A stretch of 64,000 bases of DNA, taken from Colletotrichum lupini. Taxonomy: Eukaryota; Ascomycota; Sordariomycetes; Glomerellales; Glomerellaceae. Where the stretch lies: positions 2,728,001 to 2,792,000 of the forward strand of contig NC_064681.1 of the NCBI RefSeq assembly GCF_023278565.1. The letters run 5' to 3'. Made by a program: the position numbers and the translations under genes. This document shows positions 12,730 through 23,191 of this stretch, piece after piece. The notes below the pieces were generated by a model. The model worked only from the letters and a program-made list of their open reading frames with translations, was not told the origin of the DNA and searched no databases. The number at the start of each line of letters is the position of its first letter. Position 1 is the stretch's first letter.

Positions 12730-12744
12730 AAAAAAAGAGAAAGT
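12730..12744 (+). other. Putative polypurine tract of element 1
   Basis: An uninterrupted purine run (AAAAAAAAGAGAAAG) lies a few bases before the 3' LTR, the expected place for plus-strand priming. Confidence 0.5.
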
Positions 12745-12747
12745 TAG

Positions 12748-12949
12748 TATCGGATTAGAAGTTTAATTCGACCGCGGTATATAGCCGACTATGTAGGGGC
12801 TAATTAAGGGCCTTATTTACGATTATCGTAGCTAGCCTAACCTACGGTTAGAACCTCCTTTTTATACCTACGCAGATATCCAGATAGTTCAATTGATCTC
12901 TTCGTTAACTACGGTTCGAACCAACTACCCTGTAATAGGGATACCGACA
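12748..12949 (+). repeat. 3' LTR of copia element 1
   Basis: 202 bp, starting TATCGGATTAG (mutated from TGTCGG) and ending GGATACCGACA. Here the inner (left) part is mutated and the outer (right) part is intact, the mirror image of the 5' LTR. Confidence 0.9.
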
Positions 12950-12954
12950 GCTAT
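12950..12954. repeat. Target-site duplication of copia element 1, right copy (GCTAT)
   Basis: Pairs with GCCAT at 5975-5979, with one CA-to-TA change. Confidence 0.8.
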
Positions 12955-13907
12955 ACATGACGCCCCTCGTGGCCGCGGCCTACGATCAGCTGGGCGTCGC
13001 TGTCGGCCTACCCAACGGCACCTTCTCTTCATTCGAGATGGAGTTTTGCCAGCCTAGAGCACGTTCATGCAGGCGTCCTCCTTCGAACTTTCCGCTGGTG
13101 CTATTCTCCCCTGGCTGGGGCAACCCACGCCTTCTCTACGGCGCGATGGCTCGCGAGGTGGCCAGTTATGGCTTTGCTGTCGTTACGATCGACCACCCTT
13201 ACGACCCTTCTTTTGTTGAGTTTCCTGATGGAACCGTGTATCAGGCTGTGAGTCTCGACACCGACAATACCACACAATTAGAATCTCTCACCCAGGTTAG
13301 TTGTACCCCGAGTAGTCCGTAGCCGACGTGTAGCTGATAGAATTCCAGGTTCGAGCTGACGATGTCTCCTTTGTGCTCTCACATCTTCAAAAGAACCCCA
13401 TTAATGGCGTCAACCTCGCGCACGATTATGTTTGGCCACTCTTTGGGGGGCGCTACGGCGGCGGCTGCAATGTTGCAAGATTCGCGCATCTTAGGTGGCA
13501 TCAATTTGGACGGCAAGCTTCTCGATCCCGTACTCAACGCAGGTCTCAGTCGGCCCTTTACTCTCGTTGGCCGGCCGGGACACTCGACCGATGATCCGAC
13601 CTGGGACGTCTTCTTTCCCGCTCTGCGAGGCTCAAAAGCTCTCCTGACTGTCAGCAACACCACGCACGGGGCGTTCACAGATTTCCCCAACCTCATTTCT
13701 TCACTGAACCTTACTTTGGCTGAAGCAGCACGCTCTTTGTTGGAGAGCGAACTTGGGACTCTCGAGTTTGGCAGGATTGGAAAGGTCGTTGCTGGAATCG
13801 TTGGGGCTTTTGCTGATTTGGTGTTGCATAAGCGGGTTAAGTCTGTCTTCACCAAGGCGGGTGATCCTGCTTTTCCGGAGGTTGTGGGAACCAGCATCAA
13901 CGTCTAA
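12955..13907 (+). pseudogene. 3' part of the PAF-acetylhydrolase-like hydrolase, with a frameshift
   Basis: This carries the alpha/beta-hydrolase core of the split gene. The first exon part (12955-13295) holds MTPLVAAAYDQLG, FSPGWGNPRLLYG and FAVVTIDHPYD. An intron follows at 13296-13348, then 13349-13907. The nucleophile elbow is GHSLGG (about 13434-13451). INLDGKL supplies the probable acid and THGAFTDFP the His. The exon opens as VRADDVSFVLSHLQKNP, but the GHSLGG frame differs. The frames switch within a CG-rich run near 13413-13422, consistent with a 2-bp loss (or 1-bp gain). So a second lesion exists besides the retrotransposon. A shorter product could start at ATG 12957, but it would lack the signal peptide. 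Pseudogene is the best call; a base-calling error at the CG run is possible. Confidence 0.82.
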
Positions 13908-14175
13908 TTTCGATCAGACTTGAGTGCATAATTGTTGAAATGCCTTTAGACTAATATCATGACGAAGGATACTTGAAAGCTCTATCGATACATTGTGGCT
14001 GAACTCGATGCCTCGAGAGCTTAATTGCAAAGAGGGGGATAATAACATATTTATTTTTTCTTCTTGTATTATTAATAATAGACTTGTTAGAAATTCCCTT
14101 TCACCTGTAATAGCGGTGTACACACAATGAAGTTTTCGTGGCTTTGGCCAAACGGGCGAGGCAAAGATGTGTGCC

Positions 14176-14180
14176 ATTAC
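14176..14180. repeat. Target-site duplication of element 3, left copy (ATTAC)
   Basis: A perfect 5-bp match to 21091-21095 on the other side of the element. Confidence 0.85.
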
Positions 14181-14405
14181 TATTGGTATACACGTAGGCA
14201 GGTCAGACCTTTTGGTCGTAACTAGGTTAATAGGTTAGTATAGGTCTATTACGTGTGTATAGGAGGGGAAGATCGTGGGCAGAGCCCGCGGTCCCTTAGT
14301 AAGTATAAGTAGGTAGAAGGGTCCGTTTGCACGGGCCTAGACTACTTACTTACTACCCCTACCTAACTACCTAATAGGGCCCCTTTTCTACCTCGTAATT
14401 TAATA
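14181..14405 (-). repeat. Left LTR (3' LTR in element orientation) of element 3
   Basis: 225 bp, aligned to 20866-21090 with mostly C/T and G/A differences. A core around 14236-14300 (GTGTGTATAGGAGGGG, GTGGGCAGAGCCCGC) is the same in both copies. Confidence 0.9.
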
Positions 14406-15379
14406 TTAGTAGTCTTTTACTTTTATAATAAAAAAGGCTAGAATAGGGGCTAGGTCCCCCGTTAATAAGAACTAGTAATAGAATTTATAATTAATCCCCT
14501 ATTTAGAAATACCTAAAGCTATATATTAAAATTTTAATATAACTTCTATTATAATTATTTATATAAAAATTTTAGTATTATCTCTTTTTAATTATTTCTT
14601 AATCTTTTAATATATGTAATTTATATACCTAAACTTTTTAGAAATTGTTAAATTTAGTATAATTAAAAAAGAGCTTTTTATTAGTTTAACTACGCCCTAA
14701 ATATATACGTTTCTTTTTAAACCGAAGCCCGAGAAACGTATATATTTACTAAACGACTTATTACTTATAGTATATTACTTTTTTAATTACGTATTACTTA
14801 TCCTTTTATTTTAATTATAATAATTCCTTTATTAACGAATCGTTTAAAGGACTTATTTAGTATACTTTTTATAAACTTATTAGCTAGGTTATTATTACTA
14901 CTAATTTAATAAATTTCGTAAAGCTCGCGGCGTTCATATAATTACTTAAGTACTATAATATTTATTATAAAGCGCTTTTTTTTTATAATACTTAGCTTAA
15001 CGAGGTATTTATATAATAAGTATAAATTTATATAAATTATAATAGGGATCTTTAGAACGTTAAGTTATTTAGTAATAAGGTTTAGGGTAGTTAAGATAGT
15101 ATAGGTAATATTAGTATTTATAACTATTTCGTAAACTTTTAATACTAATACGCTCTAAATAATCCTTTTACTTTTTATAAAGCTATAATAAATAATATTA
15201 TTATTAATTATAAAGCTCTCGTTAGTCTATTTTTTATTTATAAGAATAATAATATAACTTAGCTATAAAATATAATTAGTATTATTTATAAATAACTTAT
15301 TTATAAAGATAAAGAGTTTAGCTATAGTTAGATCTAATAGTACGAATATAAGCCCTCGGTCTAAGTAATTTATTTACTA

Positions 15380-16550
15380 TTTAATATAATAATTTAGTAT
15401 AACGTAGTTAGTAAATAACGGATTTATTTAGTATTAAGTAGTAAACGACGTATTAAAAGCTATTTTTAGTTAGTAAATTAATATAATATAAGTACCTTGA
15501 GCTCGTTATTTAATAAATTATTATTTAGCGTTTAATACCGAGGGGTTAACTTACTTAAGCTTCTTCCTTTAGTTCTTTTATTTAAGTACTATATTAATAC
15601 CTTTTAATAAGATAATCCCGTTATTAAAAATAAGTAGCTCGTTAGTTAATAATTACTATTTTAGTTTAGTTAATAACTTAGTATACTTAAGCTCGGTTTT
15701 TTCTTTTTAATTAAAAGTCTTATTTAATAGTTTAATAATATTATTAATCTATATATTAATAATACTAAATAATCCGCTTTTTCTTATTAAGATTAGTAAG
15801 TATAGATCGAACGTAGATATTATTATTTAGAGTATTTTTAAATAATACTTATTATATATTACTTATTAATAAGTACTAGATTTTACGAGATTATATAGTA
15901 GTTATACGACGTATAAAATAGTACCCTTAGGGTAAAAATAATAAATCTAAGCTAATAATTAAATAAAAACCTTATAATAAAGAGGTTAGCTCGATTATAT
16001 ATATATTTAAGTAATATTTCGTAGCTAAATAACGTAGCCTTCTCGGATTAGGGTCGGGGCTAGGGCGAGGATTAAATATTAATTAGTTTTTTAAATTATT
16101 AATAATTATATAAAGATCTCCTTTTTCTCCTCGTTATTATACCCTTATATAACTAAATAAGACTTTTTAATAAGGTTAAGTCTTAGGTTCTTAATCTCGT
16201 TAATAAATTAAGACTTAAATATCTTTATATTCTTATATTTAGGGCTAAGTTAAACGAATTTAATTACCCCTTTTTTTATTAGTTTTAAAAGCTCCTTATT
16301 AATAAATTTTATAAAAAGTACTCTTAGGGTAGTAATAATACCCTTATTATAGAGCTTAGTAACTAACTTAAAATTTATTTCTTCTTTAAATATAAAGTAA
16401 GTTGTAGTTATAAAAGTATTATTACGGCCGCGCCGTATTAATATTCTTTTAGTCCTCTTATTTTATAATACAGAGTCGTCGTTAACTATAATAACGATCT
16501 TATTAAAGACTTCGTTTATAATAGTATTATTATTAATTAGCTAGTTAATT
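15380..16550 (-). pseudogene. Copia reverse transcriptase remnant (element 3)
   Basis: The minus-strand frame fragments FITTTYFIFKEE, NFKLVTKLYN, GVIKFV, INEIKNL and, farther left, RAQGTYI follow the order of the RT N-terminal and palm segments of fungal copia elements. Many TAA/TAG codons interrupt them. The exact catalytic box was not located. Confidence 0.6.
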
Positions 16551-19500
16551 ACGGGGATTAATAAGTAGTTAACGTATTTTATTATTATAATTAGTAGCTC
16601 GGGGTCGACCTTTTCTAAGTACTAGGGTTTAACTATAATAGCCCGGAAGCTTATTAAGCTATAAGGTAATTCTATTATATAAATAGTACTATTTATTAAA
16701 ACGAGCTTAAATAGGCCTTTCTATCCCTTACCTTTTTACTACATTTTAATATTTAATTATAGTAGTAAATTGATAATATAGGGGATATTTAGTCCGTTTT
16801 AAATAATTAATACCTCGCTTACTTACTTATTAATATAAAGTTTACGGACTTTTTTGATTACTTTTTTAACTACTTTTATACGTTAAGTAATATTTAGTAA
16901 TAATAGAGATTTATTAAAAATACGTAAAAAAGCTCTAAAAAGGAGGAGTATAAGAACGAGGCTATTTAAGCTAATTATATTATTAACTATTTTAATTACG
17001 GCCTAAAGTATAGCCTCTACGCTTATTAATAAGTACTTATTTTAAATAATATTATATATTCTTTTAAATACCGCGTGGTATTTTTTAGCTTTATTAATAT
17101 TATTATAAGCTTTAATAAGTACTTCCTTAACCTTAATAAATATAAATTTAGTAAAAGATTTAAACTTTGTAGTACTAAAGTTCTTATTAATATTTATAAT
17201 AATTTAGTCTAGTAAACTAAAATAAACGTCGATTTAATATAGCTAAAGAGCCTCTTATATATACTTCGTAATTATATTTACGAAGAACCTTACTACTTAA
17301 AAAGAAGTAGTAATATTAACGACGTAAAGTATTAGTTAATTAGTGCCCTTATAATTTGTTAGGTATATTATATTAATTACGACTTTATGGTTAAAATCGT
17401 AATTGTTTTATAAAGTAAATTTAAATTAACTAGGGGTAGTAGTATTAAGTTAGTATTATTAATAGATTTCTATAAGCTTTTCGAGGGCTGCGATTTTTAT
17501 ATTATTACTAAACTATTAGAGTAGCTTTAAGAAACGAGGAACTAAAGGGTAGCTAAAGCGCTAATATAAGTAGTATAATTCGCCCTTTATTAAGTAGTTA
17601 GTAATAGTTTTTTTATTATTAAAGAGTAAAAGCTAAGGGTATCCCTATTTACGAATAATAAGTATTATAATATCTCCCTTAATTAGTAAGTTATTAATAT
17701 TATTAAAGTATACTCTTAGCTTATTTATATCCTTTAAGTAGTATAAAAAAGGAGTATTAGTTAATGAGACGTAAAAAGTAATATTACTAAATAGGGTATT
17801 AATAACTATAGATCTTAATAACCTTATAGGTTTATTATTACCGAATTAAATACTTACTTTACTAGCTCTAGAGGTATTAAAAATACTTTTAAGTCGTTAT
17901 TATTATAATATAAGGAGTTAAGGGTAGCCCGTAGTTAAGAATTCCGTAGCGCTAGTATTAAGTATAATACTTTAAAAGTCCCTTAATAAGTACCTCTTAT
18001 TTAATAAAAAGGAGGTTGCTAGTTCTATAAGCTTAGTTAACTTATTAATAAAAGTAGTATTAATAAAGCTATGCTTTATTATTTAAGTAGCGAGGATATT
18101 TATAAGGGTTCTATTATTAATAATAGTTATAAAGTATATTATTAAAATTTAAACTTCGTCCTCGTAGTTATTTTTATAATTAAAGTCGAGGCTATTAAAG
18201 TATTAAATTATAATATTATTATCGTCGTTATTAATAAGGGCGGTTCTCTTATAAAAAGCGAGGAACTATAAATATAAGCTTAGTATAAATCTCTTATTCT
18301 TTTTTTATTTTTTTTTATTTTTTATATACTTAACGTCGCTCTTTTTCTAAGTGCTTAGTTAATTAATAGCCGGTCTTATAATAAACGAAATACTTTTTAT
18401 TAATAGTACTATAGCCGCGTTAATTTTACTTATTAAATTAGGTCTTTTTATTAAAATTACTACAAATACGGTTAGTTTAATAAGTAGCGGGGACCTCTTT
18501 ATTATAAATACTATTTTAAAAATATTATTATTATTTATTACGGTTACGCTCTTTTTTTATAATATTGATTAAAGTACTAAGCTAGTAGTAAATACTAGTA
18601 AATATAAGTACTAGGTTAAGTATAATAAGTCTATATTTTAGTATACTACTTACGTAATAAAAGAGTTAGTTACTTATATTAAAAATAGATCCCTAAATAG
18701 CTAGTGCTTTGTAAAAGATTATAATATAGTTAATTAGTACTTATAGAATTTATTAGTTCGACTTATTTAGGTTCTTACGAATTATAGAGTATTAATAGAA
18801 GTTATAGAGCTTAGCGAAGTAGTTCTAACGGCTCGTAAGTAGCTCGAAGTATTTTTAAGTCCTTTAGTATATTACGTCGAAGCTAAATAAGTTAGAAGTA
18901 TTATTAAGTTAGTTAAAATAAAAGGTTAACGCCCTTTTCTTAAATATATTTAGGAAAGTATTAGAATAGTATTATTTACTAATTCCTACTTATTAATATA
19001 ATATTTTAAAAATCTAAAGCTTCTTATTAAAAATATTATACTTCTCGTTATTATACTTATTCTTATTATTATAGAGCATAGTAAGGTTAATTAATTAATA
19101 AGTATTAAGTATAATATCGTTTTTAGTTTTTATATTAAAATATAGTATTTAACGGGGTAGATTTTATTATTAAGTAATAATAACTTTATTCTCTAGTTCT
19201 TCTTTCTCTTTTTTTTAAAAAGGTAATAAGTTAGTTAGTTAATAGCGAGGCTAAAGTTAGAATTTTAATTATTAAGATTAAGTAAGTGAGGGTTATATAG
19301 ATTCCCTTACTATTTCTTTAACTTATTAAATAAGATTATTAGTATTTATTAATTATAAAAGTAATAAGTAAAAGAAATAAGAATTATAATATAATATATT
19401 AAAGTATTTAATATAATTATAATAAGCTACGATCTCTTTAAAAGTCTAAGTAAGGAAGTATTAAGTATTAAGGGCACTAGCAATCTTTTTTACTATTTAA

Positions 19501-20847
19501 TTATAATTTTTAATTATTAAATTAATATTATTATTTATAAAAAAGTCTCTTAGTTTTTTAAAAAATTACACTTTTTATTCTTAAGAAGTCCCCTATTTTT
19601 TAGTTTTAAAAATCGGTTTTAAAGTCCTTTTATAGCTCTTTACCCATTAGGCCGTTTTGATAATAATATTTTATTATATAAAGAATAAAGGTATTAAGCT
19701 TTTTATCGTTCGTAAGGGCGAGTATAATATTAAATAAGCCTTATTAAGTTAAGTTAACGTAGTTTTATTAGCGAATTAGAATTAAATATAGTTTTATAAT
19801 TTAAGAATATAAGTAGGCCGGAGGTAATATTAATTAATTATTAAACCCTTCTTATTTATTACTAAGGCTAATAGTTATTATAATATATTTACAAAGTAAG
19901 TTATATAGTAAAAAATTATTATAAAATATAATTATTATATTATAATTATAGTATAACGTTAGTTAAGTTAAGAAGAATAGTAAATTAGTCGTAGCGATCG
20001 TTTTAATAATAGTAAGTAAGCTATTATTACTAATTAAAAATTTTTACTCTTTTAATAAAGTATATAGATAGAAGGTTATTAAGGTTAGTAAAAGGTCGTA
20101 AAAAGGGAAAAAAGGCCTTTTATAACCGTATTTTTAATAGTAAATAGAGGATTCTATTAGTTACTAATTAGCGATTCTTTTTAATACTTCTTATACTTTA
20201 TTTTACTAGTTTAGTCTCGGAGCTTTTATTAGGTTAAAAAGAGGTAGATTTATTAATAATATAAAATAGATCCTTACTACTATTATTATTAAGATCTTTT
20301 CTTTTTTTTAATATTTTAAAATACTTTATTATTAATAAGAGATTTATTATTAACGTACGTATAATTCCGAAGGTCTTATTATTATTAAGCACTAATACGC
20401 TAGTAATTATTAAATTAATCTTTTAATAATTAATTTCTTTTTAGTTATTACTAATTTAAAGTAGTACTTAGTTATAATATATTTAAAATAAACTTTTTTA
20501 CGAGCGGTTTAATTAAAAAGAAGTTAATAATAGTAATAAGGCTAATAAAAATAATATTAATAATAGAAGTAAGGTTAATAATAATAATAAAATAATTAAT
20601 CCTTTTGTAATAGTAGTTTTAATAAAAGAAATTATACGTAATAAAGCGCGCTTTTAACGGCCTATAATTAATTAATTAGTTATTAACTAGTAGTAATAAA
20701 AGAGAGCTAAGGTAGTATAAACTAGGCTATTTATTATTAGTTAAATAAATAGAACTAAGTTAATAAGTTAGAATAGTTAGCGAAGTAAGTCGAGGCTATT
20801 TTTTTTATAATTATATCCTTATTAACTTATAATAGAAATATATATAT

Positions 20848-20865
20848 AATTTAATTATTAATTAG
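20848..20865 (-). other. Putative primer-binding site of element 3
   Basis: Directly inside the right LTR the minus strand reads CTAATTAATAATTAAATT. This equals the 18-bp site after the 5' LTR of elements 1 and 2 once RIP-type G-to-A and C-to-T changes are allowed. Confidence 0.5.
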
Positions 20866-21090
20866 TATTAGTATATACGTAAGTAGGTTAGACCTTTTAG
20901 TTATAACTAGGTTAATAAGTTAGTATAGGTCTATTACGTGTGTATAGGAGGGGAAGATCGTGGGCAGAGCCCGCGGTCCCTTAGTAGGTATAGGTAGGTA
21001 GAAGGGTCCGTCTGCACGGGCCCAGACTGCCTACCTACTACCCCTACCTAACTACCTAATAGGGCCCCTTTTCTGCCTCGTAATCTAACA
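20866..21090 (-). repeat. Right LTR (5' LTR in element orientation) of element 3
   Basis: 225 bp. The outer right half (TGCCTCGTAATCTAACA end) is undamaged, while the inner left part is mutated (TATTAGTATATACG versus TATTGGTATACACG in the other copy). Confidence 0.9.
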
Positions 21091-21095
21091 ATTAC
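21091..21095. repeat. Target-site duplication of element 3, right copy (ATTAC)
   Basis: Its last base (21095) is also the final base of the TAG stop codon of the minus-strand reductase gene. Confidence 0.85.
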
Positions 21096-22009
21096 TAATG
21101 TAGGTACGTTCCCATCTTAGCCAAACCGGCATTCTTTCCAACCTCTCCAATGCACCTCTTCAGCATGCGATGGAAAAGGTCGAGTCCTTCGCTGCTGACC
21201 TTCTCTTCGCGAAAGCCTCTCAAAATCGTCTCGAGCCCCTTGATCTGCATCGAAGCTGGATTCCCAAAGTTTTCTTCCCACGTTCCCTCATCCAGAGATT
21301 GGGCAACATCGGACAGATGGGATAAGAAAGTCGAAAGCAGCGGCAATACGATCTTTTCCATCGGTTCCTTGGTTGTCGAGGGTTTCACGTTGCTCTTTCC
21401 CGGCTTTTGGCGTTTGAGCAGGTTGAGAGCGACGATACCACCGGTGAAGGTTCCATACAAGGCAGCTAGGGCTGCGAGATCCCATAAGCTTGCTGCTCCA
21501 GAATCCTCAGAGATGTAGTGGACTTGTCCCAGCGGCTCCAGACAACGCCGAGATATCTTGGCGAACTCGCCCTCGCTCTCGCCGCTGAAAAACATTGAAG
21601 CGTGTTCGGTACCTACCAAGGCCGGCGTCACCATGATGGCACCGTCAAAATACGCAGTGACTCCGTTCTTCTTCAGGAATATCTCCATGTCGCGAGCTTC
21701 CTTGGGAGTTCCAGTTGTGATATTGATGACCGAGACTGAGCGTTCTCCTTCGCCTAAGGGAAGAGCACGTGCGAGGACATCCATGATGTTGTCGTAGGTT
21801 GAGACGCACAATACAACTACGTTGCTGTTTTGAATAGCTGCTTGGATGTCTGTCTCAAGAACGGCGCCTTGTTCGACGAGCTCGTTGAGAGATGGCCGTT
21901 GATGGTTTCGGTTCCACATGGTGACGGTTAGTCCAGCATTCACCCAGACTTTCACCATTGCGGCGCCGATGTTGCCGACTCCAATGAGCGTAATATCCGT
22001 CTTGGACAT
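21095..22009 (-). CDS. NAD(P)-dependent imine-reductase-like / 6PGDH-superfamily oxidoreductase
   Basis: This intronless 304-aa protein starts at ATG 22009. The frame is open for 24 more codons upstream, but from TTG only. The N-terminal Rossmann fold reads DITLIGVGNIGAAMVKVW (GxGxxG near residues 8-13), with WNRN after the second strand, consistent with NADP binding. The middle carries DGAIMVTPALVGTEHASMFFSGE. From family knowledge, G-A-I-x2-P...IGT...YSG is characteristic of imine reductases and reductive aminases rather than beta-hydroxyacid dehydrogenases. The helical C-terminal domain contains LWDLAALAALYG. The family reduces cyclic imines or performs reductive amination with NADPH; the substrate here is unknown. 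Retroelement 3 is inserted exactly at the stop codon and has displaced the native 3' UTR. A hydroxyisobutyrate-dehydrogenase-like role is the alternative. Confidence 0.85.
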   Translation of the reverse strand: MSKTDITLIGVGNIGAAMVKVWVNAGLTVTMWNRNHQRPSLNELVEQGAVLETDIQAAIQNSNVVVLCVSTYDNIMDVLARALPLGEGERSVSVINITTGTPKEARDMEIFLKKNGVTAYFDGAIMVTPALVGTEHASMFFSGESEGEFAKISRRCLEPLGQVHYISEDSGAASLWDLAALAALYGTFTGGIVALNLLKRQKPGKSNVKPSTTKEPMEKIVLPLLSTFLSHLSDVAQSLDEGTWEENFGNPASMQIKGLETILRGFREEKVSSEGLDLFHRMLKRCIGEVGKNAGLAKMGTYLH

Positions 22010-22968
22010 TTCTATGGCTATTGTTTCAGTCTGGATTTTGCGGTTTGGCTTGCTCGAATGGAAACAAAATGTCGTCTTCAAACAAAGGCTAGGATTGGTA
22101 AGGTATGAGAGGACACTTGACGATAGAATGGGGCTCGGGAGGCTTTTGTGTCATCTAAAAGGTAAAATAATGTCAACTATGAGTTCTATCGGAAGTCTCG
22201 TCCGATGTGCTTAGAAACTTGCCGTATGTAATGTTGCATTGCATCGGAATCTCTTTCGGTGCTACGGACCTCACGGGCTCCGAGAATGCAGGTAAGAAGC
22301 ATGATATCCAAGATAATCTTCAATTACTAAACTAATACTGGCTTAGTGTGTACGGCAATACTTTGGAAACTGGACTTTGTTCTAGAGCTGTTGCGAATGT
22401 GACCTTGAAATTCCTCCATCATAGGGCTTTCCGACAAACCTCAAACAGCTCAACGACGTGCACAGCTGGTAAACAGATATGCAATACAATTTGATACAAA
22501 CAGTATCGAGACCATGATCAGTGGTATTTAGAGCTAGTCTGTATGCGGGTGTGCTTCGTTTTCGTTCATGGTTCACCGACATCCGGCATTTGGTTGAGCA
22601 TCGACGACGCGGGAGCCGAGGGATGCGCCGAACCATGACGGCGTAGAGACTTTCAGAATAATCGCCAGAGAGAGCTGAATCTACAGCAAGGTGAGTGCTG
22701 CTTCAATTCCGTTGGCGGAGTCCGCTTGCGGAGTTTGTTGCCCGGTTAGAAATGGCATTTTGACCTTGTCATGTACGGAAATAGACAGGGAGCTTTCGGG
22801 ATTCGACTTCCGATAGAATTTCTGGATCGATACCTTAGCTAACTGTGTTTTCTCGAAACCTTGTTATGGAATGATTGCAGTCCCTATGCCAGAGATTCGG
22901 TATTATAATCGGAAGGTAATGAATGGCTGCATTAGGCATCAAATACTAGTAATCTATTTATTATAGGG
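22010..22968. other. Intergenic stretch between the reductase gene and copia element 2
   Basis: It contains the promoter side of the minus-strand reductase. Short open frames (for example minus 22382-22636) show no motif. GC content is normal, with no RIP signature, up to the LTR at 22969. Confidence 0.45.
22964..22968. repeat. Target-site duplication of copia element 2, left copy (TAGGG)
   Basis: A perfect match to 30387-30391. Confidence 0.88.
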
Positions 22969-23173
22969 TGTCGGATTAGAAGTCTAATTCGACTATGGCA
23001 TATAGCTAACTGCGCATAGGCTAATTAGGGGCCCTATTTATAATTATCGTAGCTAGCCTAACTTATAGTTAGAACCTCTTTTTTATACTTATTACGTAAA
23101 TATTTATATAATTTAATTAATTTCTTTATTAACTACGGTTCGAACTAACTACCCTATAATAAGGATACTAATA
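22969..23173 (+). repeat. 5' LTR of copia element 2
   Basis: 205 bp beginning TGTCGGATTAG and ending GGATACTAATA; its outer edge is better preserved than the inner edge. Confidence 0.9.
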
Positions 23174-23191
23174 CTAATTAGTAATCAAATT
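23174..23191 (+). other. Putative primer-binding site of element 2
   Basis: CTAATTAGTAATCAAATT directly follows the LTR, equivalent to the sites in elements 1 and 3. Confidence 0.5.

Larger units (their letters stand above)
5980..12949 (+). mobile_element. Ty1/copia LTR retrotransposon, RIP-degraded (element 1)
   Basis: This 6,970-bp element has 202-bp LTRs (5980-6181 and 12748-12949) whose ends are TGTCGG...CCGACA in the undamaged copies, plus a 5-bp target duplication. Although riddled with stops, the plus strand still reads in copia order. A zinc-knuckle remnant lies near 8849 (CFIYKK). The protease IILDT-AS is at 9461-9484. An integrase HHCC remnant is at about 9846-9975 (LRRLY.RFSYPSVARL then CY.C). 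Reverse transcriptase carries TDDILGLSD near 11685-11710. RNase H is at about 12397-12600 (TDSYSLYEYLIKLG, then INNKD). The order protease-integrase-RT-RNase H defines copia. Stops are TAG/TAA where CAG/CAA/TGG are expected, and CpA is rare while TpA is abundant, as in RIP. It is non-autonomous now. Confidence 0.93.
14181..21090 (-). mobile_element. Second-family copia-like LTR retrotransposon, minus strand, heavily RIP-mutated (element 3)
   Basis: This 6,910-bp element has 225-bp LTRs (14181-14405 and 20866-21090) with TGTTAG...CCAATA-type ends read on the minus strand, and a perfect ATTAC duplication. The interior is extremely AT-rich and has no open frame. Minus-strand reading of about 16,180-16,550 gives RRGRNNTFITTTYF, INFKLVTKL and KKGVIKFV, then FKS.FINEIKN. 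Region 15,380-15,700 gives TELKYTKLL and RAQGTYI. These match the reverse transcriptase region of fungal copia polyproteins (FxSRFVDEIKNxG and QRARGAYIAT are my recollection of family motifs). The LTR sequence is unrelated to that of elements 1 and 2. The right end abuts the stop codon of the reductase gene at 21095. Confidence 0.85.

Noticed and set aside
22382..22636. Minus-strand 84-codon frame near the reductase promoter
   Set aside because: No motif and no neighbour or splice evidence; length is within chance.
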